DNA of 64,000 nucleotides from Cliona cf. orientalis (Eukaryota > Porifera > Demospongiae > Clionaida > Clionaidae), in NCBI GenBank assembly GCA_963930775.1, contig OZ005699.1, positions 6,407,501 to 6,471,500 of the forward strand. Direction: 5' to 3'. The notes under the pieces were generated by a model. It had not been told where the DNA came from and made no database searches. It worked only from the letters and a program-made list of their open reading frames with translations. The position numbers and the translations under genes are program-made. This document shows, one piece after another, positions 50,001-59,800 of this stretch. How positions within the stretch are numbered: position 1 is the first letter of the stretch; each line of letters opens with the position of its first letter.

Positions 50001-51144
50001 CTCAAAGTGGCACAGCATTAATTTTAGTGCACAAAATAAGATCATAGCTCTTGGCTGAGGATATCTGATGCGTAGCGACAACTAGCCAGGGATTAACGAA
50101 CTGTGTCATCATCATACTTATGCTATGAATCATCACTTCATAGGCATACAGGCATAATAATTATATATACCAACTCAGGTTTTTAATATGATTGTCTTAA
50201 AAATGTATTTTTAAGCTACCACACCCCACAAACCTCAAGATAGCTGGAGTTTACATAGAAACACTGACACTTGTAATTAAAATTCTTTGGTTAAATTATC
50301 ATCCACCCGATCAATGGACCCTACCGTTATTAAGTTCAAATAAACTATTTATTCTGTGTGGCCTAATATTCGCTAACTCAAAGGCAAGTCAAAAATTAAA
50401 AGTATATCAGATGTACATAATATTATGTAAACTTTCTATAATAATACACATTATTACCTATACGTGCTCTACAGTGTATATGTAGCAGCTATTGACCATA
50501 GTATACTGACAACAGTCTAGTTATGGTTAGCCTCGTCCCCAGGCCTTCTGAGGGGGGAGGGGGAAGGAAGGCCTGGTATCCACTGCATGCGCATGCGCTG
50601 TTATTATTCAGATTCTGAATAATCCGATTACGTACGGATACTGTCTAGTATACTTGTCCTTTGACCTTAATGCATCGTGCTCAACGTACCTAGTAATGGC
50701 AGGCTTAGACAGTTGGAAGTTCGAGCGAGATTTCGAGGTGGCCCAAGCGATATTGTCCATCGATCGACAAAGGCCTCTGAACAGCGTGGGCACGCGTTTA
50801 GCGTGATCGCTAGTACAAAGGTCGGGAGGTCATTCCGTATTCTTTAGACACATGGACCGTTTCACTTGTCAGCACGTGGTAGATATTAGTGTACGGACAC
50901 TTTTACGGTAAATTATACGGAAAATGTAGCGCATGCGCATGCAGTGGATACCAGGCCTTCCTTCCCCCTCCCCCCTCAGAAGGCCTGGGGACGAGGCTAA
51001 GTTATGGTGTGCATATCCCTGTTAAACTATTACAAGTTCAGCATCTTACCTCTAAGACAGGGCACCATGAGCACTCCGGAGCAGCCTTGATGCAAAGATC
51101 ACACAGGTTCAATGATGCATTATTGCATACTGAGTCCACTTGAC
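35007..51144 (-). CDS. integrin beta subunit (signal-peptide exon not found)
   Basis: Twenty-one exons, in gene order: 51050-51144, 48964-49116, 47615-47696, 46993-47124, 46582-46681, 46214-46325, 46029-46121, 45013-45093, 44732-44908, 42657-42929, 42342-42427, 41778-41876, 41574-41655, 39728-39843, 38740-38900, 38180-38343, 37385-37492, 36947-37115, 36526-36737, 35273-35329, 35007-35087. All phases close, giving 876 residues after the missing 5' exon. Order: PSI domain (CDLCIKAAPECSWCP), hybrid domain, beta-I domain (LDVYFLIDVSASL; GFGSFVDK; SLDSPESPLDALVQAALC; FAGDGR; GIYTPNQGRC), Cys-rich I-EGF repeats, beta-tail, a membrane helix (WIIAGSLVGAILLLGLLALI) and a tail with ERVEYRKF and the talin-type motif ENPLY. 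It pairs with an alpha subunit for matrix adhesion and signalling. The ADMIDAS aspartates usual after DLSYS are absent. The first kept exon starts in phase 1; the signal peptide must lie further right. The donor after 47615 is GTTTGT, which is weak. Confidence 0.9.
35739..35854. repeat. 116-bp near-perfect palindrome in an integrin intron
   Basis: AGATAAACTATGTTTGCCCA at 35739 pairs, with few mismatches, with TGGGCAACCATAGTTTATCT ending 35854. The arms continue through GGATA..ATATACCACC. The centre is CTTCGCTCTCGGGCTATGCC. It lies between the membrane exon and the tail exons. Confidence 0.75.
37618..38149. mobile_element. TACCGTA-type element in an integrin intron
   Basis: TACTGTATAGCACTTAAATT at 37618 is mirrored by AATTAAGGTGCTATACGATA ending 38149. 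It ends 30 bp before integrin exon 38180-38343 and fills much of that intron. Confidence 0.6.
39592..39655. repeat. dispersed repeat, partner of 63341-63415
   Basis: GTGACCCTTTAACGTA.. and GGGATGTGGTAATCGTTTCA also occur in the same order near 63341-63392. Origin unknown. Confidence 0.5.
40778..41542 (+). pseudogene. THAP / hAT-like transposase relic
   Basis: Inside an integrin intron, on the opposite strand. The first piece reads MPNMCVVPGYKNNSHKPERQ.. to RICSVHF, which is a THAP zinc finger whose second cysteine position has become Tyr. A stop follows, then KKRGKNDIPKLF in another frame. A later piece around 41300-41420 (CEYYRQVISIPLLDHLISEL) resembles the C-terminal region of THAP/hAT-type transposase-derived proteins. 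Stops and frame changes show it is dead. No terminal repeats recognised. Confidence 0.6.
43102..43918. mobile_element. TACCGTA-type element in an integrin intron
   Basis: TACCGTAGGATGGGTTTTGA at 43102 is mirrored by TTAAAACCCGACCTACGGTA ending 43918, with small mismatches. About 817 bp, non-coding; it ends three bases before the next element. Confidence 0.6.
43922..44230. mobile_element. TAGTCTTGTCCCC-family MITE
   Basis: TAGTCTTGTCCCCAGACCC at 43922 pairs with GGGTCTGGGGACGAGACTA ending 44230. The flanks ACGGTATCC and TATCGATCC share only part of a 9-bp duplication. Confidence 0.7.
44597..44705. mobile_element. short TAGCCTC-family derivative
   Basis: TAGCCTCATAG at the left and CCTGGGTACGAGGCTA at the right enclose paired TTTTCAATATTACA / TGTAACATTGAAAA arms. 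Confidence 0.5.
45141..45334. mobile_element. TACCGTA-type element
   Basis: TACCGTAATTCACGAATATT at 45141 is mirrored by CATTCGCGATTTATGGTA ending 45334. Non-coding, in an integrin intron. Confidence 0.5.
47191..47281. mobile_element. 91-bp TAGCCTAGTCCCC-family derivative
   Basis: TAGCCTAGTCCCCAGACCAC at 47191 pairs imperfectly with GTGGCCTGGAGATGAGACTA ending 47281, and the inner part with ACGTTTTCAATG / CACTGAAAATGAGCG. The flanks ACAAATAGA and AGAAGCAGA match in 6 of 9 bases. Confidence 0.5.
47750..47778. repeat. 29-bp poly-C tract
   Basis: An unbroken C run in the intron between integrin exons 48964-49116 and 47615-47696. Open frames across it are artefacts. Confidence 0.9.
48204..48533. 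mobile_element. CAGGG-terminus MITE with GCTAG target duplication
   Basis: CAGGGGCGTAGC at 48204 pairs with GCTACGCCCCTG ending 48533. GCTAG flanks both ends (48199-48203, 48534-48538). The inside holds GTGGGCGTGGT and AGCGCGCGCTTCGCGCGC near 48472-48490, the module also found in the CATAGGCG elements. Confidence 0.75.
50528..50999. mobile_element. TAGCCTCGTCCCC MITE with perfect 9-bp target duplication
   Basis: TAGCCTCGTCCCCAGGCCTT at 50528 pairs exactly with AAGGCCTGGGGACGAGGCTA ending 50999; the arms run on for about 70 bp through a purine-rich block and GCATGCGCATGCG. AGTTATGGT flanks both ends (50519-50527, 51000-51008). Same family as 24394-25021. It ends 50 bp before the integrin PSI exon. 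Confidence 0.85.
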
Positions 51145-52012
51145 CTGCAAGTGCAGGTGTATTACATGTACAATAGTATAATAGCAATTACAGTCACAAT
51201 GTATTACTCCCATAGGCAAGAGTACAGATTCCAGCTGTAATTGTATACTCTTACTCTATAATTAAAAATTGGATCCAGGGCGTGGGTTAATGCTCTCAGT
51301 CTGTAGCTTTAATTTGTATGTAGTAGGGACCCTTGCACATTCACTGATTGTTATAATATTATGTAACCCTGTGCTCTTCCATCATGCTTCCATGCATGTA
51401 TCTACAGGCACACAATATTATTCTGACATAATAATATATCTATAGTATACATATTGATCATTAACCCTAGCTATAGCATGTAGCTAATGAACCACACCCA
51501 AGCTAGACAGAGTTGCCGAATAACTATGCATAGCATGCAGTAATTTGTAAGACAAACAGCAGCTGTAGTACCAGACTAGCTGGTAGGCAACTCATTCCAT
51601 GCACCCTCCAATCTAACAACAAATTGATGATTGACACTCATTCTCTAGAATTCATTCTCTTTAATGATAGCTAGTACTAGTACACGTGTGCATACATTAC
51701 ACACTAGCTAATGGAATAATCACGTATATTAACTGCACAAATTAATCCTGATAATATTATATCTGCACGGGTAGGAAAGCAACGCAAACACACATAATGT
51801 AAACATGCATACATATTAATGTATCGGCCACAACATAAATGTACGATACGACTGTACAACCATGACTGTACAACTATTATGCGCAATTCATCGCTATAAT
51901 GTTATAGTCCCACCCACAAAGAGACTGGACCGCATGCACAAACTCCCTATTCAATTCAACAGCTAATTCACAGAGACGCGGGGGTAACTTTAAGTGTGGC
52001 ACATAAATTCAC

Positions 52013-52178
52013 CCTTGTATTTGTTCAGTATCATAAAGAGAAGTTTTTACGCCACTCTGTAGAACCCTTTGGGCATGCTCAGCCCCGCCCACCGCATTAA
52101 GAGCCGCCAGTTCGCGGCACAAAAACTCACCCTTGTGTTTATTTAGTATCTTAAAGAAGCTTTTACGCTACTCATATG
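52013..52178. repeat. imperfect direct repeat
   Basis: TTCACCCTTGTATTTGTTCA at 52026 and CTCACCCTTGTGTTTATTTA at 52131 are each followed by AGTATC(A/T)TAAAGA and TTTTTACGCY. Two copies about 110 bp apart. Confidence 0.55.
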
Positions 52179-52555
52179 GTTGGCATATAATCTTACCTTT
52201 ATGTAGTTATAATAATGTTCAAACACAAGCCTTAGGGCAGATAGGTGCCAAAATATCTTGCCTAAAATGTCTCTGTTATGTACAATCAGCAAGCGTAGCG
52301 TAAAAACTCCCCCTTAGATCTAAAGGAAACACTCTGGCGTAAATATTCCCTTTAATAGGTCTAATTAAAGGGTAATATTAATTTTATGACTGTGCTTACA
52401 AGTCGCTCAGATGCCTATATACATCTCGAGATAATATGGCGATTTTGTGCTCACAACGATAATTAAAAACGACACATTGTCAGCTGATTACATTATCCCC
52501 TTGTGCATGCGTGCACGATGTAAAAATGGCATGTGTGTCATCACGAGTACATAAC

Positions 52556-52791
52556 TAGGAGTATATGTAACGCACAATGTCATATTAGTAGTACAAACAT
52601 CTCTTTCCAGATTTGACATCACAACCACCCTTGCACATGGCCCTGAATGTCATTAGAAGGTACTTAAGTTGTAACAAGGGCATAGTCCAATATAATAATA
52701 TGATACCAGGAGTACATTACAAGGAGTATGCAACGCATATATAGTAGTTGTATAAACATCTCTTTCCAGATTGACATCACAGAATATCATT
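52556..52791. repeat. imperfect direct repeat, about 160 bp apart
   Basis: ACATCTCTTTCCAGATT followed by TGACATCACA occurs twice, each preceded by AGGAGTAT and GCAACGCA/GTAACGCA. Confidence 0.55.
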
Positions 52792-53631
52792 ATGAAACCA
52801 TGAATGTTGTGTGTGCACTGTCCTATCAGTGTTTTGATAGTAACTAGCTGCAGCTGCATGTAGCTATACAGAATATAAAGTGATTGCACCAAGGGCTTAA
52901 AGACCCCAATAATGTTATACTTGAAGGATAGACCCTTAGTTATAGATTAGTGTCTGAGGGGGGTTTTCCTGGTCAATTTAATCTGTGTTGAATTGAATAG
53001 GTATAAAGGGTCACCATAACCACACCCATTTCAGGGGCGGCGCTGCCGGTCCGGCTGCAGCTGGTCCGATTTTGGCCGGACCACTTTTTTGGCTGGATAA
53101 TTTATTCATAGAGCCAGCCCACAGTTGAAAATGAGGGGCATAGCCACGTTGGATGATTTCGCGCATGCGGGTGCCTGTGCACTGTCGAATGCAGGCGCTA
53201 GGTGCGCTTAGTTTCATCCCTAGCCCCCTTTCACGCACGTGGAGAGAAGATGGGTAGGAGGGGCTGGCACGCAAGACTAAGGTGCGCTATAGGCAAGTGT
53301 GCGCACCACATGTACTATATTAATATGATGTCATGGTCATGAATATAATTAAAAGGGTACAAATTTCGCGGCGCACTTCGCGCGCCATTATCTTCCAAAT
53401 ATCTGGACTGACCGACTGAAAAATGCTTCCACCGTCCTTGCATTTAATTAGGTGTCTAGAGTAGTAGTGTGTCCAAGGTATTAGCTTGCCATGAACTTTT
53501 CTCCCACTCGTGACATTGGGCTATTTATAAAATTAATATGCATTGTACCCCTCAAGTGACACAATTATGGCAATCATATAATGTAACGCATGCACTAATA
53601 AAATTCCTATGTCAACATCTAACAAGTCAGT

Positions 53632-54099
53632 TACCGTATACCGGTATCGCGAAATTTTCGCCGTTAAAGTTTTTTCGTCGATGACCTTTTCCGACGAAAA
53701 TTAAACACGTGAAGTAGTTTGTGTAATGTACGTCAACCTATACATGTACCTATTTTGATCGCTAAAGTCTGGCGACAAATTTAGACTACGTGAAAAATTT
53801 ACAAGCGAAATATTTATACCGGTGAAATTTAAAAATATCCCAATCTACGGTATATGGCAGCCACTGTCTTATATTGGCCCTTCAGATGCCTGCCATATAA
53901 CTATAACATACCGTAGATCTGGAAATTTTCATGTAAAGAAACTTTTGTATGATAAATTTTCGTGTAAAAAATTTTTCGTAGGAACGACCCCTTACCGCAT
54001 TAGCGTTAATAGTGCATGCTAATTTTCGTAAGATTAATTTTCGTAACCGCCATCGACTACGAAAATATTTTTACAACGAAAATTTCCAGATTTACAGTA
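53632..54099. mobile_element. two adjoining TACCGTA-type elements
   Basis: 53909-54099 has TACCGTAGATCTGGAAATTT mirrored by AAATTTCCAGATTTACAGTA. 53632-53852 starts TACCGTATACCGG and ends CAATCTACGGTA, a weaker pair. Both are full of TTTTCG/CGAAAA motifs. Confidence 0.5.
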
Positions 54100-55606
54100 G
54101 ATGATTCTGATACAACTCCCATAAGAAAAACTGAAGCAGCCATGCAAATGTGGCCCTTTGGATAATGGTGTACACAAATGTACTGACACAAGCATCAGTA
54201 CGTAACCGTACCTATAATTAAGCTAGGTCCATAGGACAAACAAGAAGGGGTCAGATATAATCTTTACACTGATAATTATCTCTTCTTAATTGGATACTAA
54301 TGAAGTAAGGAAGGATAGAGGTAGGCCCCCTAGAGTAGGCCCAGATAATAATTCTTTTTTCCCTACCTGTAGCTAATTCATTTCTTTAATGACGTTATAG
54401 GGCATGTTTGCATGCTATAACGCTCCTAAAATGCATGCAAACATGCCCAATTATAATGCTCCTCAAATGTATCTGGTGAATCATTCTGCTCAGACATTGC
54501 CAGGTCAAAGTTCAACGATAAGCACGTGTCTTGAGTCTGATATGGCAAAGCAAGATGAAGATGCTGGTGATGCCACTAATCCCGAGCCCATGACCACCGG
54601 TGCCAGTGCTGCTGGTGATCAAATATTGCTGCTGGACCGAGTCAAAACCCAGTACAACCAAAGATAACAATTAATTTCCAACCACATTGAAAGGGAGGAA
54701 ATATTGTAGTTTTAACTCCGATTGGTACAAATAGTACTATTGGCTTGAGTATTCTAGAGGGAGAGATGTGGAATGTTACGACGCAAATGCGATCTAACGC
54801 AAATGCGAACTGCCAACACTTAGAAAAATTCGAACCGATACTTGAGGTACTTTTACTTTGCAGCCAACAGGAAATTACATTAAGAGGACGTGATGAAATT
54901 CTGTGGTGCAAACTCCTTTAATCATGTTTGAACACCTGAACAATGCCCACTCATAACAAAGCACCATCATAGCCTTAAGTTGTGATACAATGCATGTTGA
55001 ATGCAGTTGGTGCTTTGTAAGCGTATTCACAATGTACGTATAGCTACTGCGGTCCACAGTGTGCTCGATTTCTGGAGCCAGCACAACTATAACCACTTGT
55101 AGATGGCTATAATTTACTATAATTTAGATTTTCAGTCTCTAATTTAAAAGATGGAATCGATCCTATAGTTAAATGCACATTAGCCAAAAAGACAATGGAC
55201 AGCGCAGCTATGTATTCAAATAGCTATTGCCCCTCAAGGAAGCTTTCAACTCAAATTTGCTTGGACTCCTGCAAATTGCCCGTACAATCTGTGTTAGTTC
55301 TGCATCCTGTGAGGGATCATTATCTGCTTTAAAACGAATTAAGACATACCACGCGGTGCCGGTATCTAAGGTCCACTATGCATGCATCAGGAGCGATTAA
55401 TCATTGACAACTTAGCTGTGTTATCTGTAGCTACACCGAATAGCTACATTCTTTGTGCAAACTTTGTTCGAGGTGTCGGACTTACACCAGTCTGAGGCCA
55501 GAATAGCTACACATTTAAGTGAGGTAGCTACTGCCTAACATTTCACTTCCTTACTATACTGATCTGTGGAAGCCGAGAAGTGCAATTTCCCGCACGACGC
55601 CCATTT

Positions 55607-56010
55607 CCGCATGCGGAGGGCCAGCTCCGCATGCGGGCGAACGTTCTCCGCGTGCGGAGAGCCAGCTCCGCATGCGGACGTACGTTCTCCGCGTGCGGAG
55701 AGCCAGCTCCGCATGCGGACGTACGTTCTCCGCGTGCGGAGAGCCAGCTCCGCATGCGGGCGAACGTTCTCCGCGTGCGGAGAGCCAGCTCCGCATGCGG
55801 GCGAACGTTCTCCGCGTGCGGAGAGCCAGCTCCGCATGCGGACGTACGTTCTCCGCGTGCGGAGAGCCATCTCCGCATGCGGGCGAAAGTTCTCCGCGTG
55901 CGGAGAGATAGCTCCGCATGCGGAGGTGCCTTCTCGGCGTGCGGAGACCCTGCTCCGCATGCGGAGGTGCCTTCTTGGCGGCGGAGGTACTTTCTCGGCG
56001 TGCGAAGACC
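55607..56010. repeat. 41-bp GC-rich minisatellite, about nine copies
   Basis: The palindromic core CCGCATGCGG recurs every 41 bp at 55627, 55668, 55709, 55750, 55791, 55832, 55873, 55914 and 55955. It alternates with CTCCGCGTGCGGAG, itself near-palindromic, and one extra core lies at 55607. The last units are diverged. Because 41 is not a multiple of 3 and the unit lacks stops, several frames on both strands stay open through the array. None has other support as a gene. Confidence 0.9.
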
Positions 56011-56838
56011 TCTATTTCAAACCATCACAGTCTAGTCATTTCATTACCTCACCAGCATTAATAGTAGCGTCGAGCTTGGCGTGCTATTAAAACGTCTTGA
56101 GAAGCCTCTCAGCAAGCACCGTGGCGTTTTACAACTGAGGCTGTGCCACTGAGGCCGCCATGCAGTTCTCGACGCAGTAATGTTACTTTCGCTGGCAATG
56201 CATATTATATTATAGTGAAGAAATTCAGTTTAGAGATTTACACTTATAGTGCTGACTTGCTGCAAACCTCATTGATTATAGTAGTAATGTTTCTTTTTTG
56301 TCCTAGGATTTAGTTAACTAATAATAATTTAATCTAATGTACCTTACTGCTGCACCTATTGTGGTGTGTAAATCAAAATTTAATCAATAATAATAATAAT
56401 TACTAGGCTATTGTTTCACTAGATACTAGGCTATACATATGCTAAAGCTTCAAAATTGCTGCAGCTGTCTAGCTGGTTATTAGCTGCTTACTCGAAAGGG
56501 GGCTGGGCACGCGACTAGATCCGAGGCAACTGTTCCCGCCGCGACGCGCAGACCACTTTCGAGTCCCAGAAAGCAATCAGTATACGTACACGCGGCAAGA
56601 TTTTGACACCATCGGTCTAATATTAGCTTGGCGAGAAGACTTTTTAAATTAGCAGGCCGAAAGTGACATTAATGGAGTTTATATAGTAGCTAGTAGGAGG
56701 GGCTGGCGCGCGCACGAGACTGACTGGTACGCGGCGCGCGCAGGGCCGGCCAGATGTCTATTGATCTTTGACCTTGCGTTGGCGGGAACACCTACGTCCT
56801 TGCCGCGCCGTGCATGAGCGTGAAGCGTGAAATTGGAC
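56011..56838. other. upstream region of the IRAK-like gene
   Basis: AT-rich to 56490, then GC-rich from about 56500 to 56838, with fragments of TAG..GCTGGGCACGCGACTAG type. The GC-rich part probably includes the promoter of the long transcript. No gene seen. Confidence 0.35.
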
Positions 56839-59800
56839 ATGGCCATGGATGCTCACAAAGCGCTCAAATGCGCATTGGAATTTCGTCAAATAGATGTGTG
56901 CACTATCATCCACGAGCTACGAAAACTACTGCCGCAGCTCCGTGCCATCTCTGAAGGAACGGTAAGCTTACTGCTACGGTTCCCAGGGCAGACCCTACTC
57001 GGAACCAGTATTAGATACGTATAGCTATGTTTGTATAGCTGTAATCAATATTCATGCGAAGGGGCTGGCCCGCCAGACTACAGGAGGGCCATGGATGCCA
57101 ATCATAGTGTAGGTAGCTAGTATTATTTAATATTAAAAAGTAATAATTATTTCTCATTCCTGGCCCCAACCATGCACCATTGAGCACTTCTTTATCCTCG
57201 TGGTGCATACCCAATCAGATTACAAAAGTGTGTTCATTTAACTCTGAGATGTAATTTTGCAGCTTGCACTTGCATGTACATTACTACGTATGTATGTGCA
57301 CAGGCAATGGTTCTATTTAATGCACACCAAAATTGCCCATTACAGCTTTCCAACTGGATGTGCTCGAGCAACAGACCCTCTCTCTAGTTTTGGGTAGCTG
57401 GGGCTGGCATATGAGACCACCAAATTAAGATTGAGCACCATACCTGTTGTGATTGTACCATGTGCAGGTTCATTCCGAAATTTCTGCCAAATGGAAGAAT
57501 GGGAACTGTAAAACCAGAAGTATGTGCTATGTTTTATAGCCTATACCTTATCAATCCTTTACTGAAAAAGTTGATGATTCTCATTAGTATTATTATGTAT
57601 TTAGATGGTTTGACAATGCGATCTAATCTCATTAATTGTGTCACTGGGGATACTATCCACACAATACGAGACGAACTTGCTTCTTATTTTTGTTCACAAA
57701 GCATGAAGGTTAGTCTTCATAGTTATTATAAGGCCCACTAGATATTCATGAACTTTTGTCTACATTAATTTTTAGATGTTTGGTTATACAATGAGTGTTT
57801 TGGTGCCAGAAGGCATCAAAATGCTGATCATGAAACAATATGATCTGTCCGACCATGAGGTTTGCCTTTCATGCTTATTTCTACTTACCGGGCCCTAACA
57901 TTATACAATTGCCTGAACATTATAATACAGGCAGAGTTGGTTATGCTTACGGACATCCATCGCATGCCCTCTGAAGATGATGATTCAAAAGGAGACATGG
58001 GTAAGCAAAGTTTTACAGTTGCTATAGGGACTGGGACTGGGACTGGTACTGGAACTGGAACTGGAACGGGAACGACATTCAACCTCGAATTTACGTGCGC
58101 GCGCCCACTGGTCGCGCTCTCCCATTGGCCAATTGGCTGGTGATGCCTACGCACGGTCGCGTGACGTAGTAAGCATGCACGTCGCGCTCACCCATTGGAG
58201 TGACCATGGTGATGCGTGACGCACGAACAGCTGATAATTATTATTGTTGAAGTGAAAGGTTTTATGGTGCTACTCGCTGCAAGTTCGTGTGTATGGCGGG
58301 GAAGAAGGAGAGATTGTTGAAGTTGAACAATGAAATGCAGAGTATTCTCATGGATCTTGTTGACAGCCCTAGTTCCAACCGGTGTAAGTGGTTCCTGTTC
58401 GCACATGGGCGGGCATAGCGCCTGAGCGTGAGCTAATGCTACGCGCTATGCTTTTGGGTTGGCTTAGCCTCGTCCCCAGGCTCGGCTATGCTAGAGAACA
58501 AGAATCAGATGTCATAACCAGTGTGGCGTGAATTTTTTTACACTTGGATGCTTATTAAAATTATGTATGGTTAAACTGTAGATGCATCGGATCTTATGAA
58601 GCGAGCTAAGAAGATCGAATCAGCAAAGAAAGGTGCCACTGTTCGCAAACATGCTGATGATACTTCACCAGTACCAGTAAGTTAGCACAGTGACCCTGTA
58701 TTGATGTTTATGAATTGTGTACATCCAACTCCCAAGGTTTGTATGCATGGGGTCTTCTATTGAATAGGTGTACACCCCCATTGAGGAGTGACAATTACAA
58801 CCTGAGGGGACTTCTTATTTCTTGGGCAATTTAAGTGGTTCTTATGGGCCGCTTTTCAAAGGTTTTGGCAATTTTAATTAATCTTGAGGGTATTTTCTGT
58901 ATTAGATTACTGTGTCGTATATGAAGAAGAACAAAGCAGGAAAGTTTGCATGTGATGGAACACCTGTTGAAGTTGTGCTGGATCGGACCTCCACTTATTC
59001 CGATGTGATCCAGAAAGCCTGCGAACATCTCGATGTACCCAGGGATAGTCGGCGTCAATTGGTGCTGCTGACATATGGTGGTGCAGTTATCCCTGAGAAA
59101 GAGGGGTGGAATTTAGGTCAATACATGCAGCAATTGCATCGTGGTCCAGGAAATACCAAGTTGGGTGTTGGTTTCATTAAGGTTGGTTTGTTTTCCATTG
59201 GTTTTCTAATAGCGTCTACTTGTTGTATTTTATAAAGCCAAGGTCTGTTGAGGATGATCAGCACACTAGCCACACTTCTAGTACGTATATTTTTACGTTG
59301 CTAATTCATTTTTTGTAGTAATAGCTTTTATATTTTATATTCTGTGCGTATATAGCAAGTGGTTATTTGTCTCAAGTTCCATCAAAGACTTTAGATACCA
59401 GTTCAATGACAAGTGCTATGCAGGATCCTCTTGGTAAGAGCTATTGCTCTCGTGCAAATGACCATTACAGTTGTATGTTTTATACCCATTTATAGTCCGT
59501 AAAAAAGCGATTGTGTTGTCGTCAGGTGAAGAAAGTGACAGTGATAGTGACTTCGAGATCCCCAAGAAGAAAAGGAAAACTACCAGCACGGTGAAACACG
59601 CTCCAAAGCCAGCAGCTCCTGCAGAGAGAGCGTCGAGGCAGCTTCCACAGCGACCAATATCAGGTTTGTTATAGGTTATAAATATGTTTCAAGTATCATG
59701 TTTGATGTAACCATAGCTCAAAGTATGGAGTTCTTCGCGAGTGAACTGGCAAGTGCTACCCGCAACTACGCACGGTCAACAGTGATTGGGAAGGGGGGAT

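Larger units (their letters stand above)
51145..55606. other. non-coding, repeats; should contain or precede the integrin first exon
   Basis: I searched the minus strand for an ATG-signal-peptide exon ending in phase 1 and found none convincing. Repeat pairs at 52013-52178 and 52556-52791 and TACCGTA-type elements at 53632-54099 occur. A fragment resembling the CACGCRTGCGGAGAGAAG arms of 23052 lies near 53213-53270. An 87-codon frame at 54404 has no recognisable domain. Confidence 0.4.

Noticed and set aside
51704..51886. Minus-strand frame considered as the integrin signal-peptide exon
   Set aside because: It lacks a clear hydrophobic signal core and no donor leaves phase 1 as the PSI exon needs.
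54404..54667. 87-codon frame on the plus strand
   Set aside because: No recognisable domain, no clear splice partners, and its start lies in a short inverted repeat; not enough to call a gene.
55607..56010. Possible CRISPR-like array
   Set aside because: The repeats are head-to-tail with no unique spacers, in a eukaryotic context.
55535..56090. Long open frames of 79-174 codons on both strands
   Set aside because: They are produced by the 41-bp stop-free minisatellite, which stays open in several frames; no domain, splice structure or start context favours any of them.
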